Assembly: GCA_020199975.1 (NCBI GenBank)
Contig: JAIVJP010000285.1
Location: forward strand, 1-33,084
Source of the DNA: Acidobacteriota bacterium
GTDB lineage: Bacteria; Acidobacteriota; Blastocatellia; Pyrinomonadales; Pyrinomonadaceae
Direction: 5' to 3'
Length of the DNA stretch: 33,084 bases
This document shows positions 23,328 through 31,289 of this stretch, one piece after another. The position numbers and the translations under genes were made by a program. How positions within the stretch are numbered: the first letter of the stretch is position 1; the number at the start of each line of letters is the position of its first letter. Below the pieces are notes generated by a model. It was not told the DNA's origin and ran no database searches. It worked only from the letters and a program-made list of their open reading frames with translations.

Positions 23328-23719
23328 TTGCTTCGTGATTTGTCCCCCCGACTCGCTCTTCCATTTCCAGACGCGCTAACAAATTTTTCGCGTCCGAGAT
23401 CGTGACGCGACACACCTTCCTTTTTCAATTCGCGGGAGACCATCAACTGGGTCGAGATGCCGGCATGATCCATTCCGGGAAGCCACAACGTGCGGAACCC
23501 ACACATTCGCTTGTAGCGGGTGAGCACGTCCATCATCGTGTGTTGGAGTGCGTGGCCCATATGCAGCGAACCGGTGACATTGGGCGGAGGAATCACAATA
23601 GAGAAGACTGTCGCCTGGGGGTCGCGATTGATCTCGGGAGCAAAGTAGCCTTCCTGCTCCCATCGCGCATAGTGATGTTCCTCAGCTTCCCTGGGGTCGT
23701 ACTGTTTAGGAATATCCAT
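23237..23719 (-). CDS. valS: Valyl-tRNA synthetase N-terminal fragment (frameshifted)
   Basis: Residues 1-114 are the start of Val[21 protein letters not shown], then the HIGH-motif region [20 protein letters not shown] and [20 protein letters not shown]. After GREKFV (23378) the frame is wrong. Adding one base between 23377 and 23378 restores [17 protein letters not shown] and joins the long downstream ORF, so the remaining residues to 160 are out-of-frame. This is a one-base deletion, real or in the assembly. The repaired enzyme would have about 870 ValS residues, within the normal family range except for a shortened C-terminal coiled coil. Start ATG is at 23719. The 199-nt spacer upstream contains a small GGGTGA-TT-TCACCC palindrome but no T-box that I can see. 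Confidence 0.88.
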   Translation of the reverse strand: MDIPKQYDPREAEEHHYARWEQEGYFAPEINRDPQATVFSIVIPPPNVTGSLHMGHALQHTMMDVLTRYKRMCGFRTLWLPGMDHAGISTQLMVSRELKKEGVSRHDLGREKFVSASGNGRASRGDKSRSKCGAKARRSIGRARSLRWMRTCRALFGKCL

Positions 23720-23864
23720 TGTCAGTTGAAGTAGTCCGTCGAGTAGTCAGAAATCCACTAGATCGTTACCAGTTCTTTGTCTGATAAGTCATTGTAAGGG
23801 AATCACAGGGTGATTTCACCCGGCGACGAATACATCGGCCACTGACGACAGCCAGAAACAAATC

Positions 23865-23893
23865 GAGCAGGCCGTTGCCGCCGACGCCTGCTC
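23865..23893 (-). terminator. Hairpin terminator after the response regulator gene
   Basis: GAGCAGGC (23865-23872) and GCCTGCTC (23886-23893) are perfect inverted 8-mers around a 13-nt loop. On the minus strand they are followed by GATTTGTTTC. The hairpin lies about 26 nt past the response regulator stop and so separates it from valS. Confidence 0.6.
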
Positions 23894-23918
23894 AATCGTC
23901 TAGTCGTTCTTCGGTCAG

Positions 23919-25211
23919 CTACTTGGGCTGCGACTGGTTTTCAGCCAGCTTACGCTTGATCAGGAGTTCCGCCAGCTGCGGGACAACTTCCCACGCAATC
24001 TCCTGGACGACCCGGGCCGAAAGTTGTTCTACTGCCCGGCGTGCTATTGCGTCGATCACTTCCGGCGATACCTGCTCAAGGCTCACCGGGCCGAGCGGTC
24101 TGGCGCTGGGTGCAACTTCGTCCGGTTCATCCGTCACTCGTTCGCGTCTGCCAGCCTTTACTTTCGACTGCAAATGATCCGACGTTGAAAGCGGGCTTTC
24201 GCGCTTCCATTCCTGAGTGTCCACAAACTTCTGATCCGTCGCCGGAGCGGATTCCTCACTAGTCGACGGTAGTCCGTGCTGACGATATGCAAGCTCCGAC
24301 GTGTCCATCCCTGCAGTTGAAAGCGCCGACTCGGTCTGGGCGACTTCCATAGCTGGATCACTCGGCCGTGACAGCTGAGGCTCAACGAAGGAATGATTTC
24401 CGGATACAGCCGCGGCCTCGAGAGCCGGGGCGGACTGGGGCTCATCAAAATCTAGATCCAAAACAAAGTCGTCGGAAGCGGCCGTAGGATTCCGGCCGAT
24501 GTCACCCAGGTCTAACAACACATCGCTCGCATCCTGTGTGCTCTCATTTCGCAATTCATTACTGGAACTATCCCTAATTTGACTCTCTCGCAAGTTCTCT
24601 TGTTTCACATCCTTTGGAAGCTGCGTTTCCATAACCGGCTCATATGAGCGGTGGTCTAACTGCTGGACCGCCGCCGCTGGCTGATACGCGGGGTAGTCTG
24701 GATGCTGCTCCGCTACCGGCAACGGCTGGGTGTCGGCGGTGGTAATCTCCAGGTCCCCGGTGCTCAGCTTCTCAGGCTCGGTATCTTTTTCCTGAACGGG
24801 AGGTAATTCCGCAGTTGTCGCTTCGTCTGCGGGCTTACTTCCTATCAGTCCGCCAACCTTGTCTATCAACTTTCGAATGGATTGAAAGGGCTTGGTCAAG
24901 GTATCGTCCGCGCCAACTCTGCGCGCCTCCGCTTCGTCGAACGGCTCAAAAGAGCCTACCAGAAGCATAACAGGAATATGTTTTAGCTTCGCATTTTGTT
25001 TGATGTACCTACAAACTTCATAACCGTTGACTTCCGGCATGAACACGTCCGCAAGCACAATGTCGGGCGGAATTCCTTGGAGTTTTTCAATCGCTTCATG
25101 GCCGTCACTCACAGTCACAACCTCGACGCCTTCGTCGGCAAACGTGAGTGCTACAACTTTCTGGATTGTGATTGAATCGTCGGCAAGTAGTAGTTTGCGC
25201 CCAGCTAACAA
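23919..25211 (-). CDS. Response regulator with long linker and conserved C-terminal helix
   Basis: Residues 1-125 are a CheY-like receiver domain: KLLLADDSITIQKVVALTFA (acidic pair), PDIVLADVFMPEVNGYEVCR with the phosphoacceptor Asp, PVMLLVGSFEPFDE with Leu in the usual Ser/Thr neighbourhood, and TKPFQSIRKL with the conserved Lys. About 250 residues of acidic, Gln/Ser/Glu-rich low-complexity linker follow. The last 50 residues form a conserved helix (VSPEVIDAIARRAVEQLSAR then VVQEIAWEVVPQLAELLIKR) shared by receiver proteins of Acidobacteriota and deltaproteobacteria. I know of no biochemical function for that tail. The TTG at 25211 is preferred because AAGGA lies 8-9 nt upstream; the track starts two codons earlier. 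No partner kinase gene is in the window. Confidence 0.85.
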   Translation of the reverse strand: MLAGRKLLLADDSITIQKVVALTFADEGVEVVTVSDGHEAIEKLQGIPPDIVLADVFMPEVNGYEVCRYIKQNAKLKHIPVMLLVGSFEPFDEAEARRVGADDTLTKPFQSIRKLIDKVGGLIGSKPADEATTAELPPVQEKDTEPEKLSTGDLEITTADTQPLPVAEQHPDYPAYQPAAAVQQLDHRSYEPVMETQLPKDVKQENLRESQIRDSSSNELRNESTQDASDVLLDLGDIGRNPTAASDDFVLDLDFDEPQSAPALEAAAVSGNHSFVEPQLSRPSDPAMEVAQTESALSTAGMDTSELAYRQHGLPSTSEESAPATDQKFVDTQEWKRESPLSTSDHLQSKVKAGRRERVTDEPDEVAPSARPLGPVSLEQVSPEVIDAIARRAVEQLSARVVQEIAWEVVPQLAELLIKRKLAENQSQPK

Positions 25212-25398
25212 AGCCAAATTCCTTAGCTAGAGTCCGCGCCTACTGGTGGCGTCGGGAGCGATTTCACAGTTGGCGCAAGGCATGTTGCCATGTAGCGTAG
25301 CGGCCCCGGAAGCGGGCCCACTTTGAAACCTAACATCCGCGGCAAGACCAGTCAAGAGTTTTAGTTTGGAGGCCAGGGTGAGGTGCCTCTCAACTGCG

Positions 25399-25818
25399 CT
25401 ATTCCATTTCAGAGGTGTCAGTCTTGGAGATAAACTCCTCGACTGGCTGTCGCTTTTCACCGAGCGCTGTCGACAATGCGGTCTTCGTCTCCAGCCGGCC
25501 AGCTTTGAAGGATCCCTCCATTTGGATTCCGAATCCCCGGGATCCCGAAACGGACCGGATCGAAAAGTCGGCCCGATCTCCCTCTGTTTGGGCCCTGCCG
25601 CCAAATGCGATGCCTCCCTCAAGACGATAAACCAGAATGTCGACCCCACTCGCCTGCCTGGAAGGAGACATTAGAATTACGAACGAAGCGGCATACAAGC
25701 CGTTTGACCGGTTTCTTCTTGCAACAACGCCCAGACATGTCTTCCGCACTGTTAGCAAGAGCTACTCGGTTACAAGGATTTATAAAAACATCAGGTGGTA
25801 TACCGTTAGACATTGGAG
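25399..25818 (-). pseudogene. Probable frameshifted small hypothetical gene in the 25.2-25.9 kb gap
   Basis: The 714-nt stretch 25218-25931 holds no clean gene. A strong ribosome site (ACGGAGGAG) precedes an ATG at 25818 that opens MSNGIPPDVFINPCNRVALA, but that frame stops after 64 codons in poor-looking sequence. The most protein-like run is in another minus-strand frame (25399 to about 25700): VDILVYRLEGGIAFGGRAQT, DFSIRSVSGSRGFGIQMEGS, ALGEKRQPVEEFI. A third frame continues past its stop with ASKLKLLTGLAADVRFQSG and an MPCANCE motif up to 25227. The simplest reading is one gene broken by one or two frameshifts. I do not recognise the family, and the alternative is that no gene is here. 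Confidence 0.35.
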
Positions 25819-25931
25819 GCTCCTCCGTGATGATGAAGTGGTTTTTTGGTGACTCATTGTGTTCTTCAACGCCGCAAAAGTCTATTCGAGACTCAAACCC
25901 CTTTTATTGAACCGTCAGGAAGTTTTTCGGG

Positions 25932-26831
25932 TTACTGAGAGGGACTGGAGACTACGATATCGTCGGCCGTGTCTTCCTTGCGATCGGATCCCACCGAACG
26001 CAAAGTGTAGCGGTCTCGATCTCCCCGGTATCGGTAGGGCTCGTGCCACGGGTCAAGGCGGATCACACGAGAAAGGAAACGGGGGCTGAGATGATCGATG
26101 AGAACTGCGTGTGAGTCTGAAGCAACATAGGATTGGCGCTCGGTCCGAAACTTGGCCAGCGCCTGGGCCATCGCGTCCATTTCCTCGCGAGCCTGCTTCC
26201 TTTTGGTCTCATTTGCGGCCGCGACCAGGGTCTCAGGACTAATCCAGTCGCGATTGCCGGTGCGCAGAGCTGCGACCACCCAGCCGCCCTTGTCCCGCGC
26301 AAAACGGAGCTCTGCGGTAATTAAGGACTCAACAACTGCTGAAGGTCGTGAGGCTAACGGCAATTCGAGCGGAGATACGTTCTTGATTCGAACGGCATCG
26401 GACGGAAGTTGCACACCTAAAACAGCGGCAATCAGACAACGCGCGCGTTTCGTGCTGGGTTCAGTCGCAGGACCTCTACCGCGCAGGTCTGGACCATCAC
26501 ACGCGCTGAATGACGTCTCAGTCTGGCTGGTCGCCACAGGTGCAAGCTCTTCCCACCTGTCCTGGCCAAGGCGCAGCTCTGCTACTCGCCAGAGCCCCTG
26601 CGTATCTGTTGCGAGTCGGAAGATAGCATGGATCTCTGCTGTGGCTTCAGCAGAAAAGTTGCCGGTTAAAGAGATTCTTTTCACCCTAACGGCACTAATC
26701 GGAAGCTCCACGCCTGCCATGCGGGTGATGAGTTTTCGGGCTTGCTTGGCGCTCAGGTCCGCTCTCACCTCAACGGTGAGTGTGGCCAGGATTAATAGCA
26801 GACCCAGGCGTAGGAAAATAACAAAGCGCAT
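25932..26831 (-). CDS. Exported protein with C-terminal pseudopilin-like (GspG-type) segment
   Basis: I use the ATG at 26831 (MRFVIFLRLGLLLILATLTV), which gives a signal peptide and has GGAAG a few nt upstream; the track start at 26972 overlaps the end region of pdxA context. The protein has about 299 residues. Two similar repeats each carry an AR-K/C-LI-x-x-(M/V)-x-GV-x-LP-x-x-A-V-R-(V/I)-K pattern (residues about 30-120 and 150-230: GVELPISAVRVKRI and GVQLPSDAVRIKNV). The C-terminal 90 residues contain ETKRKQAREEMDAMAQALAK, LDPWHEPYRYRG and YTLRSVGSDRKEDTADDIVV, the form of the major pseudopilin (type II secretion G protein) C-terminal half with its calcium-loop-like end. No N-methylation site is visible. 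pdxA ends 70 nt upstream. Function is unknown. Confidence 0.75.
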   Translation of the reverse strand: MRFVIFLRLGLLLILATLTVEVRADLSAKQARKLITRMAGVELPISAVRVKRISLTGNFSAEATAEIHAIFRLATDTQGLWRVAELRLGQDRWEELAPVATSQTETSFSACDGPDLRGRGPATEPSTKRARCLIAAVLGVQLPSDAVRIKNVSPLELPLASRPSAVVESLITAELRFARDKGGWVVAALRTGNRDWISPETLVAAANETKRKQAREEMDAMAQALAKFRTERQSYVASDSHAVLIDHLSPRFLSRVIRLDPWHEPYRYRGDRDRYTLRSVGSDRKEDTADDIVVSSPSQ

Positions 26832-26901
26832 TTGAACTTCCGCGATTGCCGAAAAGTCAGTGGCCGCTTTTGCCGATAAGCGTTTGCAGCATGATCTGGG
26901 T

Positions 26902-27969
26902 TTAGACTTCCACAGCGCGGCTATTCTCGCCCGCGCGAGTTGATAATTCTGCCGCCAGCTTGATTGCAGCAATCATACTTGAATGTTCAGCCAGACCCTT
27001 GCCGGCTATGTCGAATGCCGTGCCATGATCGACGGAGGTGCGAATGAATGGCAAGCCCAGAGTAACGTTCACAGCCTCTCCAAAAGAAAGACATTTTACT
27101 GGAATCATGGCTTGATCGTGATAGCAGGCAATAACCGCGTCGAATTCGCCCCGCGAAGCGCGTAAGAAAACCGTGTCCGCAGGAAAGGGTCCGCGCACAT
27201 TGACGTCATCAACTCCGTGGCATGCCTCGATAGCGGGAACAATCTCCGAAGCCTCCTCCAGGCCAAACAGGCCTCCTTCCGCGGCGTGCGGGTTCAATGC
27301 CGCTACCGCCAATCGCGGACGTTCAATGCCCCATCGTCGGAGTTCACGATGTGCAAGATTGATGGTTCGGATAATGCGGCCACGCTCCACCAGTCCGATT
27401 GCTTCCGCCAGCGGAACATGAGTGGACAACAACACGATTCGGAGATTCGCAGCCACGAAGGCCATCGCCGAATCTTCGCTCCCCGTGAGATGGGCAAGAA
27501 ACTCAGTGTGACCAGGAAAGCTATACCCTCCCAGGAACAACGCCCGCTTGTTGATTGGGGCCGTCGCGATCGCATCCACGCTACCCGCCGCACAAGGCGC
27601 GACGGCGGCTTCTATGTAACCCGCGGCAGCTTTCCCAGCCGCTCCGGATTCGATGCCCGGTTCTACGAATCCGCCGATGTTATCGAGATGAAAAATGACG
27701 GGCTCTGTGAGGTTTTCAGGCAGTGGCTCTCCCTGACGAATGATGTCGTAGCCACACTGCAAGTCGAGGGTCCGGGCTGTATGGGCCAGCAACTGTGCGT
27801 CACCAATAATTACAGGAGCACAAACGCGGCTGATCTCTTCCTCGGCAACGGCCTTCAGAACAACCTCTGGACCAATCCCGGCAGGATCACCCATCGTGAT
27901 GCCGATGCGTGGCAATGATCGCCTCGGTCGATAGCCGAGGTGGGATGAGCTATTGGCGAACTGTCTCAT
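26902..27969 (-). CDS. pdxA: 4-hydroxythreonine-4-phosphate dehydrogenase
   Basis: This 355-residue PdxA carries out an NAD-dependent step of the DXP-dependent pyridoxal phosphate pathway: oxidation and decarboxylation of 4-phosphohydroxy-L-threonine. Family motifs are RIGITMGDPAGIGPEVVLKA at the N-terminus, the metal-binding His in GGYSFPGHTEFLAHLTG, NPHAAEGGLFGLEE, DVNVRGPFPADTVFLRA and IACYHDQAMIPVKCL. The C-terminal GLPFIRTSVDHGTAFDIAGK is complete. The ATG gives a 19-20 residue N-terminal extension and has no ribosome site; it sits inside a GTCTCA-TTTGT-TGAGAC hairpin (27963-27979). The Hfq-like gene lies 72 nt upstream on the same strand. Some PdxA paralogues (PdxA2) act on other substrates, but this one looks like the standard form. 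Confidence 0.92.
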   Translation of the reverse strand: MRQFANSSSHLGYRPRRSLPRIGITMGDPAGIGPEVVLKAVAEEEISRVCAPVIIGDAQLLAHTARTLDLQCGYDIIRQGEPLPENLTEPVIFHLDNIGGFVEPGIESGAAGKAAAGYIEAAVAPCAAGSVDAIATAPINKRALFLGGYSFPGHTEFLAHLTGSEDSAMAFVAANLRIVLLSTHVPLAEAIGLVERGRIIRTINLAHRELRRWGIERPRLAVAALNPHAAEGGLFGLEEASEIVPAIEACHGVDDVNVRGPFPADTVFLRASRGEFDAVIACYHDQAMIPVKCLSFGEAVNVTLGLPFIRTSVDHGTAFDIAGKGLAEHSSMIAAIKLAAELSTRAGENSRAVEV

Positions 27970-28040
27970 TTGTTGAGACGACGCGCGGAGAGGCTAAGGA
28001 CGAAAGATGAGTAGGGGTCAAACCGGTAAGTTCAACTTAC

Positions 28041-28451
28041 TTATTCCGCCGCTGGCTCTTCGCGTTCATCGGCCTTGTACATGTATTTGATGTTCCGCTT
28101 TAGGACCAGAAGGTTGGGCGCCGACTGGCGGTTAACCTTTAACGCACCTCGATCATACCACTCGATTGTGCCTTCAATCTCTTCACCATCGAGTAGGACG
28201 ATGACCATGAGAGTATGCGCATCGATTTGCTTTTTGTAGTAGAAGATTTCCGCGTTGGTCTCGAGCGGCGGAGGGACCCGCTTACGTACTTGAACCGCAG
28301 CTTGCTGGGCGGCACGCTGCGACGCTTCCCTTCCACCATCGCCACTGGGGCTGCGGTGGGGGCTGCCATTCGTCCGCTCTCTAGGCTGCGGCGTCTCGCG
28401 TGCTTTTCCTTTTACCTCCGCGAGTGTGGTTCTGATAAGTTTACGGTTCAC
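28041..28451 (-). CDS. hfq: Hfq-like Sm-fold RNA chaperone with extended N-terminus
   Basis: The C-terminal 65 residues form an Sm-like domain: NAEIFYYKKQIDAHTLMVIV, LLDGEEIEGTIEWYDRGALK and PNLLVLKRNIKYMYKADE. They match Hfq Sm1 (hydrophobic strand plus G-x-x-x-x-G) and Sm2 (the K-x-x-I-x-x-x-x position carries KRNIKYMYK rather than YKHAI). An extension of about 65 residues rich in Arg/Pro/Gln precedes it. I chose the GTG at 28451, giving MNRKLIRTTLAEVKGKARET, because GGAGGAG lies 7-8 nt upstream; the track start at TTG 28466 overlaps that site. The group is often annotated Hfq in Acidobacteriota. RNA binding is inferred. It follows the ftsZ hairpin and precedes pdxA. Confidence 0.8.
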   Translation of the reverse strand: MNRKLIRTTLAEVKGKARETPQPRERTNGSPHRSPSGDGGREASQRAAQQAAVQVRKRVPPPLETNAEIFYYKKQIDAHTLMVIVLLDGEEIEGTIEWYDRGALKVNRQSAPNLLVLKRNIKYMYKADEREEPAAE

Positions 28452-28689
28452 CTGATTCTCCTCCAAAGATCTAAGACGGTGTTTTAACCGATCGCGCCAG
28501 GCACATTAGTGGAAGGGATGAGCTGACTCGGATCGACAATCAATACTCTCGCAGGCTGCGGCCACTCTAAGGAGAGGGAAACTTACCCGAAATCGAAAGT
28601 CCTGCAAGGAATGCCGCCATGCTACACAACCATAAAAGAAAAAGCAAAGCAGAAAACCAAAACTTTCGCGAGGAAACGCTGGACAGAGT

Positions 28690-28720
28690 GAAAGGAAGGC
28701 CACCTGCTGGCCTTCCTTTC
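28690..28720 (-). terminator. Strong hairpin after ftsZ
   Basis: GAAAGGAAGGCCA (28690-28702) and TGGCCTTCCTTTC (28708-28720) form a perfect 13-bp stem with a 5-nt loop. It lies 24 nt past the ftsZ stop. There is no long T-run beyond the stem on either side, so it may terminate weakly or protect the 3' end of the division operon mRNA. Between it and the Hfq-like start (28452-28689) I see only AT/GC-mixed spacer. Confidence 0.65.
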
Positions 28721-28743
28721 GTGGAAATTGGTCACACCTTTAT

Positions 28744-29070
28744 CTAGTCGGCTTTTTTTCGTATGAAGGTCGGGACGTCGAGATCGTCTGCGCGTGCATG
28801 ACTCATCATCGGACGGGGCAAATCATCGGTGGGTCGCTGAGTGTAGCGGGGCGCGTTGGCCGGCAGCATCGCGGCAGACCCGGCAGACGCAACCGCAACT
28901 GATTCTCTGTCAAAGCCAGTAGCAATCACCGTGATCTTCATCTCATCGCGCATGTTCTCATCGATCACAGCGCCGAAGATGATGTTGGCGTCTTCGTCCG
29001 CAGCCTCTCGAATGATGGAAGATGCCGCGTTAACCTCGTAGAGCGTGAGATCCAATCGATGCTTCCTCAA
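28744..29070 (-). CDS. ftsZ: FtsZ C-terminal part (out of frame with the N-terminal part)
   Basis: From about 29052 this frame is the C-terminal part of Fts[48 protein letters not shown], then a disordered linker. It ends with the conserved FtsA/ZipA-binding tail ([14 protein letters not shown]). The first six residues in the track (MRKHRL) are out-of-frame translation of the upstream part. Relative to family members, the strand and loop normally reading roughly D-G-A-R-G-V-L-I-N-I-T-G-G-P between EEASI and DLTLYEVN are missing. This fits a 41-nt net loss that shifts the frame. The tail itself is intact. As written FtsZ could not be made as one polypeptide. Confidence 0.85.
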   Translation of the reverse strand: MRKHRLDLTLYEVNAASSIIREAADEDANIIFGAVIDENMRDEMKITVIATGFDRESVAVASAGSAAMLPANAPRYTQRPTDDLPRPMMSHARADDLDVPTFIRKKAD

Positions 29071-29857
29071 GCAGCGGCGACGAGATGGCTTGCTGAGTCG
29101 CTTCGATAGCGCGGTTTTCGCCCGTGGCGCGGCCTGCGCCCATCAAAGCCATGCCCATGCCCGACATGATAGATTTGACGTCTGCAAAATCGAGATTGAT
29201 TAAGCCTGGAACCGTAATCAGATCGCTGATTCCTTGCACTGCCTGGCGCAAGACATCGTCAGCAATTCTGAACGAGTCCGGTAGAGAAGCTCCCTTCTCG
29301 ACCGTGTGCAGCAGCCGTTCATTGGGGATGGTGATAACCGTGTCAACGCATTCGCGCAACTCGCGCAGCCCGTGTTCAGCCTGCTGCATCCTGCGGCGAC
29401 CTTCAAAATGAAATGGCTTGGTTACGACGGCAACAGTAAGGCAATTCAACTCGGTCGCGAGCGAAGCAATAATGGGAGCGCCTCCAGTTCCCGTACCGCC
29501 GCCCAGACCCGTGGTCACAAAAACCATATCGGCGCCTTCGAGCACCTCAATGATCTTATCTGTGTCTTCCAGGGCAGCTTCGCGGCCAACACCCGGGTCG
29601 GCTCCCGCTCCCAGACCCTTGGTAAGGCGGCTGCCCAGCTGGATTTTGATCGGAGCGCGCGAGCGCTTGAGCGCCTGCAGATCGGTATTGGCAACGAGAA
29701 ACTCGATTCCTTCGATGCCGGCCTCGATCATGCGGTTAACGGCATTACCTCCGCCGCCACCGATACCGATGACCTTTATCCGCGCACCGGTGATGGGGGG
29801 ATCGTCGTCGATGAAAATATTAATGCCTGCTCCGGGTTTACGAGCGTCAGGTGCCAT
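29030..29857 (-). CDS. ftsZ: Cell division GTPase FtsZ, N-terminal part (broken by internal deletion)
   Basis: FtsZ is the tubulin homologue that polymerises into the cytokinetic ring. I use ATG 29857 ([11 protein letters not shown]), with GAGAGGAAA upstream, rather than the track start at 29935. The GTPase domain shows [31 protein letters not shown], the tubulin signature [20 protein letters not shown], and the synergy-loop motif [16 protein letters not shown]. After [10 protein letters not shown] (29054) the frame is wrong and ends 8 residues later. The family's next segment is missing and the C-terminal part continues in another frame (28744-29070). FtsZ is normally essential, so a correct copy must exist elsewhere or this is an assembly error. 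It follows ftsA after 133 nt. Confidence 0.9.
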   Translation of the reverse strand: MAPDARKPGAGINIFIDDDPPITGARIKVIGIGGGGGNAVNRMIEAGIEGIEFLVANTDLQALKRSRAPIKIQLGSRLTKGLGAGADPGVGREAALEDTDKIIEVLEGADMVFVTTGLGGGTGTGGAPIIASLATELNCLTVAVVTKPFHFEGRRRMQQAEHGLRELRECVDTVITIPNERLLHTVEKGASLPDSFRIADDVLRQAVQGISDLITVPGLINLDFADVKSIMSGMGMALMGAGRATGENRAIEATQQAISSPLLEEASIGSHALRG

Positions 29858-29990
29858 AGTCGTTTCCTCTCTCCCAAAACGGGAGGGCTTCCAAGGCCCT
29901 TTTCTTCTATATTGGGTAGCTCGCGCCATTGGCATCTATATGTTGCGGACCACATCTTGTGCAGCTGGGGCGAGAGCATACAACAACTTG

Positions 29991-31253
29991 TCAAAAAATA
30001 CTACTAAAACGATTTCGAAATCTTGAGACGAAATGTGTCAACCTGCCAGTGGACCCTCTGCGGCTGATGCCCGCGCGCAACTCTGTAGCTTGTGCTCGGA
30101 ACGCTACCAACGACAATCCCGCGGCAGCAGCCCACGCGGGACTCTGTACATCTTCAACCAAACCGCCGAAGCGATCTCTTTCCGGGAAACCCAAACGAAC
30201 GGGAGCATCAAAAACCTGTTCGGCGATCTCTGTCATGCCGCTCAACAATGCTCCGCCACCGGTCAACACTACACCACTTGAGAGCTGACGTTCCCACCCG
30301 GAATCCTTAATCTCATCGGCAACATGCATCAGAACTTCTTCCGCACGGGGTTGGAGAATATCGCAAAGAATCTGACGTGAAAGCTGACGCGGAGCGCGTC
30401 CGCCGACCGAGGGCACCTCGACCAGCTCGCTCCGCTCCATCTCACTCAGCGACGTGCTGCAAGCACACCCCACGGTGCGTTTGATCTTCTCCGCCTCGGG
30501 AATCGGAGTGCGCAGTCCGAATGCGATGTCGTTCGTGAAATGGGAACCGCCCAACGGGAACACTGCGGTGTGTTGGACTGCCCCACGCTGATAGATCACC
30601 AACCCGGTCGTTTCCGCACCAACGTCCACAAGTGCCGCTCCAAACTCCTTGTCGTCTTCAGTAAGAGAAGCTTCGGCGGCCGCGAGCTGCTCCAACACCA
30701 TATCAGCGACCACCAAACCTGCTCGGTTAACAGCATTGATGGCATTTTGGCGCGCGGTCACTGGACTGGTCACAATGTGGGCCTTGACAGCCAGCCTGGC
30801 CCCAATCATTCCCACGGGGTCGTTAATTCCATCCTGATCGTCCACAATGAACTCTTGGGGCAAGCGGTCAACTATCTCGCGGCCGGCCGGAAGTTGAATG
30901 GCACAGGCGGAGTCGATCGCGCGCCGCACATCTTCATGGGTGATTTCCCGGTCGCGCCCGGAAACAGCCACAATCGCCTGACCATTGAAACCGAGAATGT
31001 GGGAGCCGGCGAGATTTATGGTTACCTCTTCGGCTTCGATACCACTCATTCTTTCGGCTTCTTCGACAGCCTTCTTGATCGCGTCCACTGCCGCATCAGG
31101 GTTCACAATCACACCTTTGCGAAGTCCGCGCGCCTCGGCCTCTCCGATGCCCACGATATCCAGCAGCCCGCCCTCACCAGGTTCACCGGCGATACACGTG
31201 ACCCTGCTCGTTCCGATGTCCAGGCCGATCGTGTGTTGGGTGCGCTTAGCCAT
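29991..31253 (-). CDS. ftsA: Cell division protein FtsA
   Basis: This 420-residue actin-like protein anchors FtsZ to the membrane and recruits the divisome. ATP-binding motifs are [17 protein letters not shown] (phosphate 1), [18 protein letters not shown] (phosphate 2) and [20 protein letters not shown] (adenosine). The extra SHS2/1C region (residues about 85-165) has [20 protein letters not shown]. The C-terminus ends in an amphipathic helix ([16 protein letters not shown]), the usual membrane anchor. ATG is at 31253, with TAAGGTAG just upstream and AAGGAG further up. It follows ftsQ after 36 nt and precedes ftsZ, the classical division-cluster order. No damage was seen. Confidence 0.95.
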   Translation of the reverse strand: MAKRTQHTIGLDIGTSRVTCIAGEPGEGGLLDIVGIGEAEARGLRKGVIVNPDAAVDAIKKAVEEAERMSGIEAEEVTINLAGSHILGFNGQAIVAVSGRDREITHEDVRRAIDSACAIQLPAGREIVDRLPQEFIVDDQDGINDPVGMIGARLAVKAHIVTSPVTARQNAINAVNRAGLVVADMVLEQLAAAEASLTEDDKEFGAALVDVGAETTGLVIYQRGAVQHTAVFPLGGSHFTNDIAFGLRTPIPEAEKIKRTVGCACSTSLSEMERSELVEVPSVGGRAPRQLSRQILCDILQPRAEEVLMHVADEIKDSGWERQLSSGVVLTGGGALLSGMTEIAEQVFDAPVRLGFPERDRFGGLVEDVQSPAWAAAAGLSLVAFRAQATELRAGISRRGSTGRLTHFVSRFRNRFSSIF

Positions 31254-31289
31254 CTACCTTAGGCTCCTTGAATGAAACCCGTTCAGCAA

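Noticed and set aside
23370-23400. Programmed -1 frameshifting in valS at GAAAAATTTG
   Set aside because: The A AAA TTT arrangement is not a proper slippery heptamer and the -1 frame has an immediate TAG, so slippage would not give full-length ValS.
23720-23918. T-box or other riboswitch upstream of valS
   Set aside because: Only a 6-bp palindrome is visible; no T-box core sequence and no terminator/antiterminator pair next to valS.
27217-27918. 233-aa plus-strand ORF opposite pdxA
   Set aside because: Shadow of the clearly conserved pdxA gene; its composition follows the complementary codons.
29306-30007. 233-aa and 202-aa plus-strand ORFs opposite ftsZ
   Set aside because: Antisense to conserved FtsZ sequence; no independent coding sign.
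30540-31262. 240-aa plus-strand ORF opposite ftsA
   Set aside because: Antisense shadow of intact ftsA.
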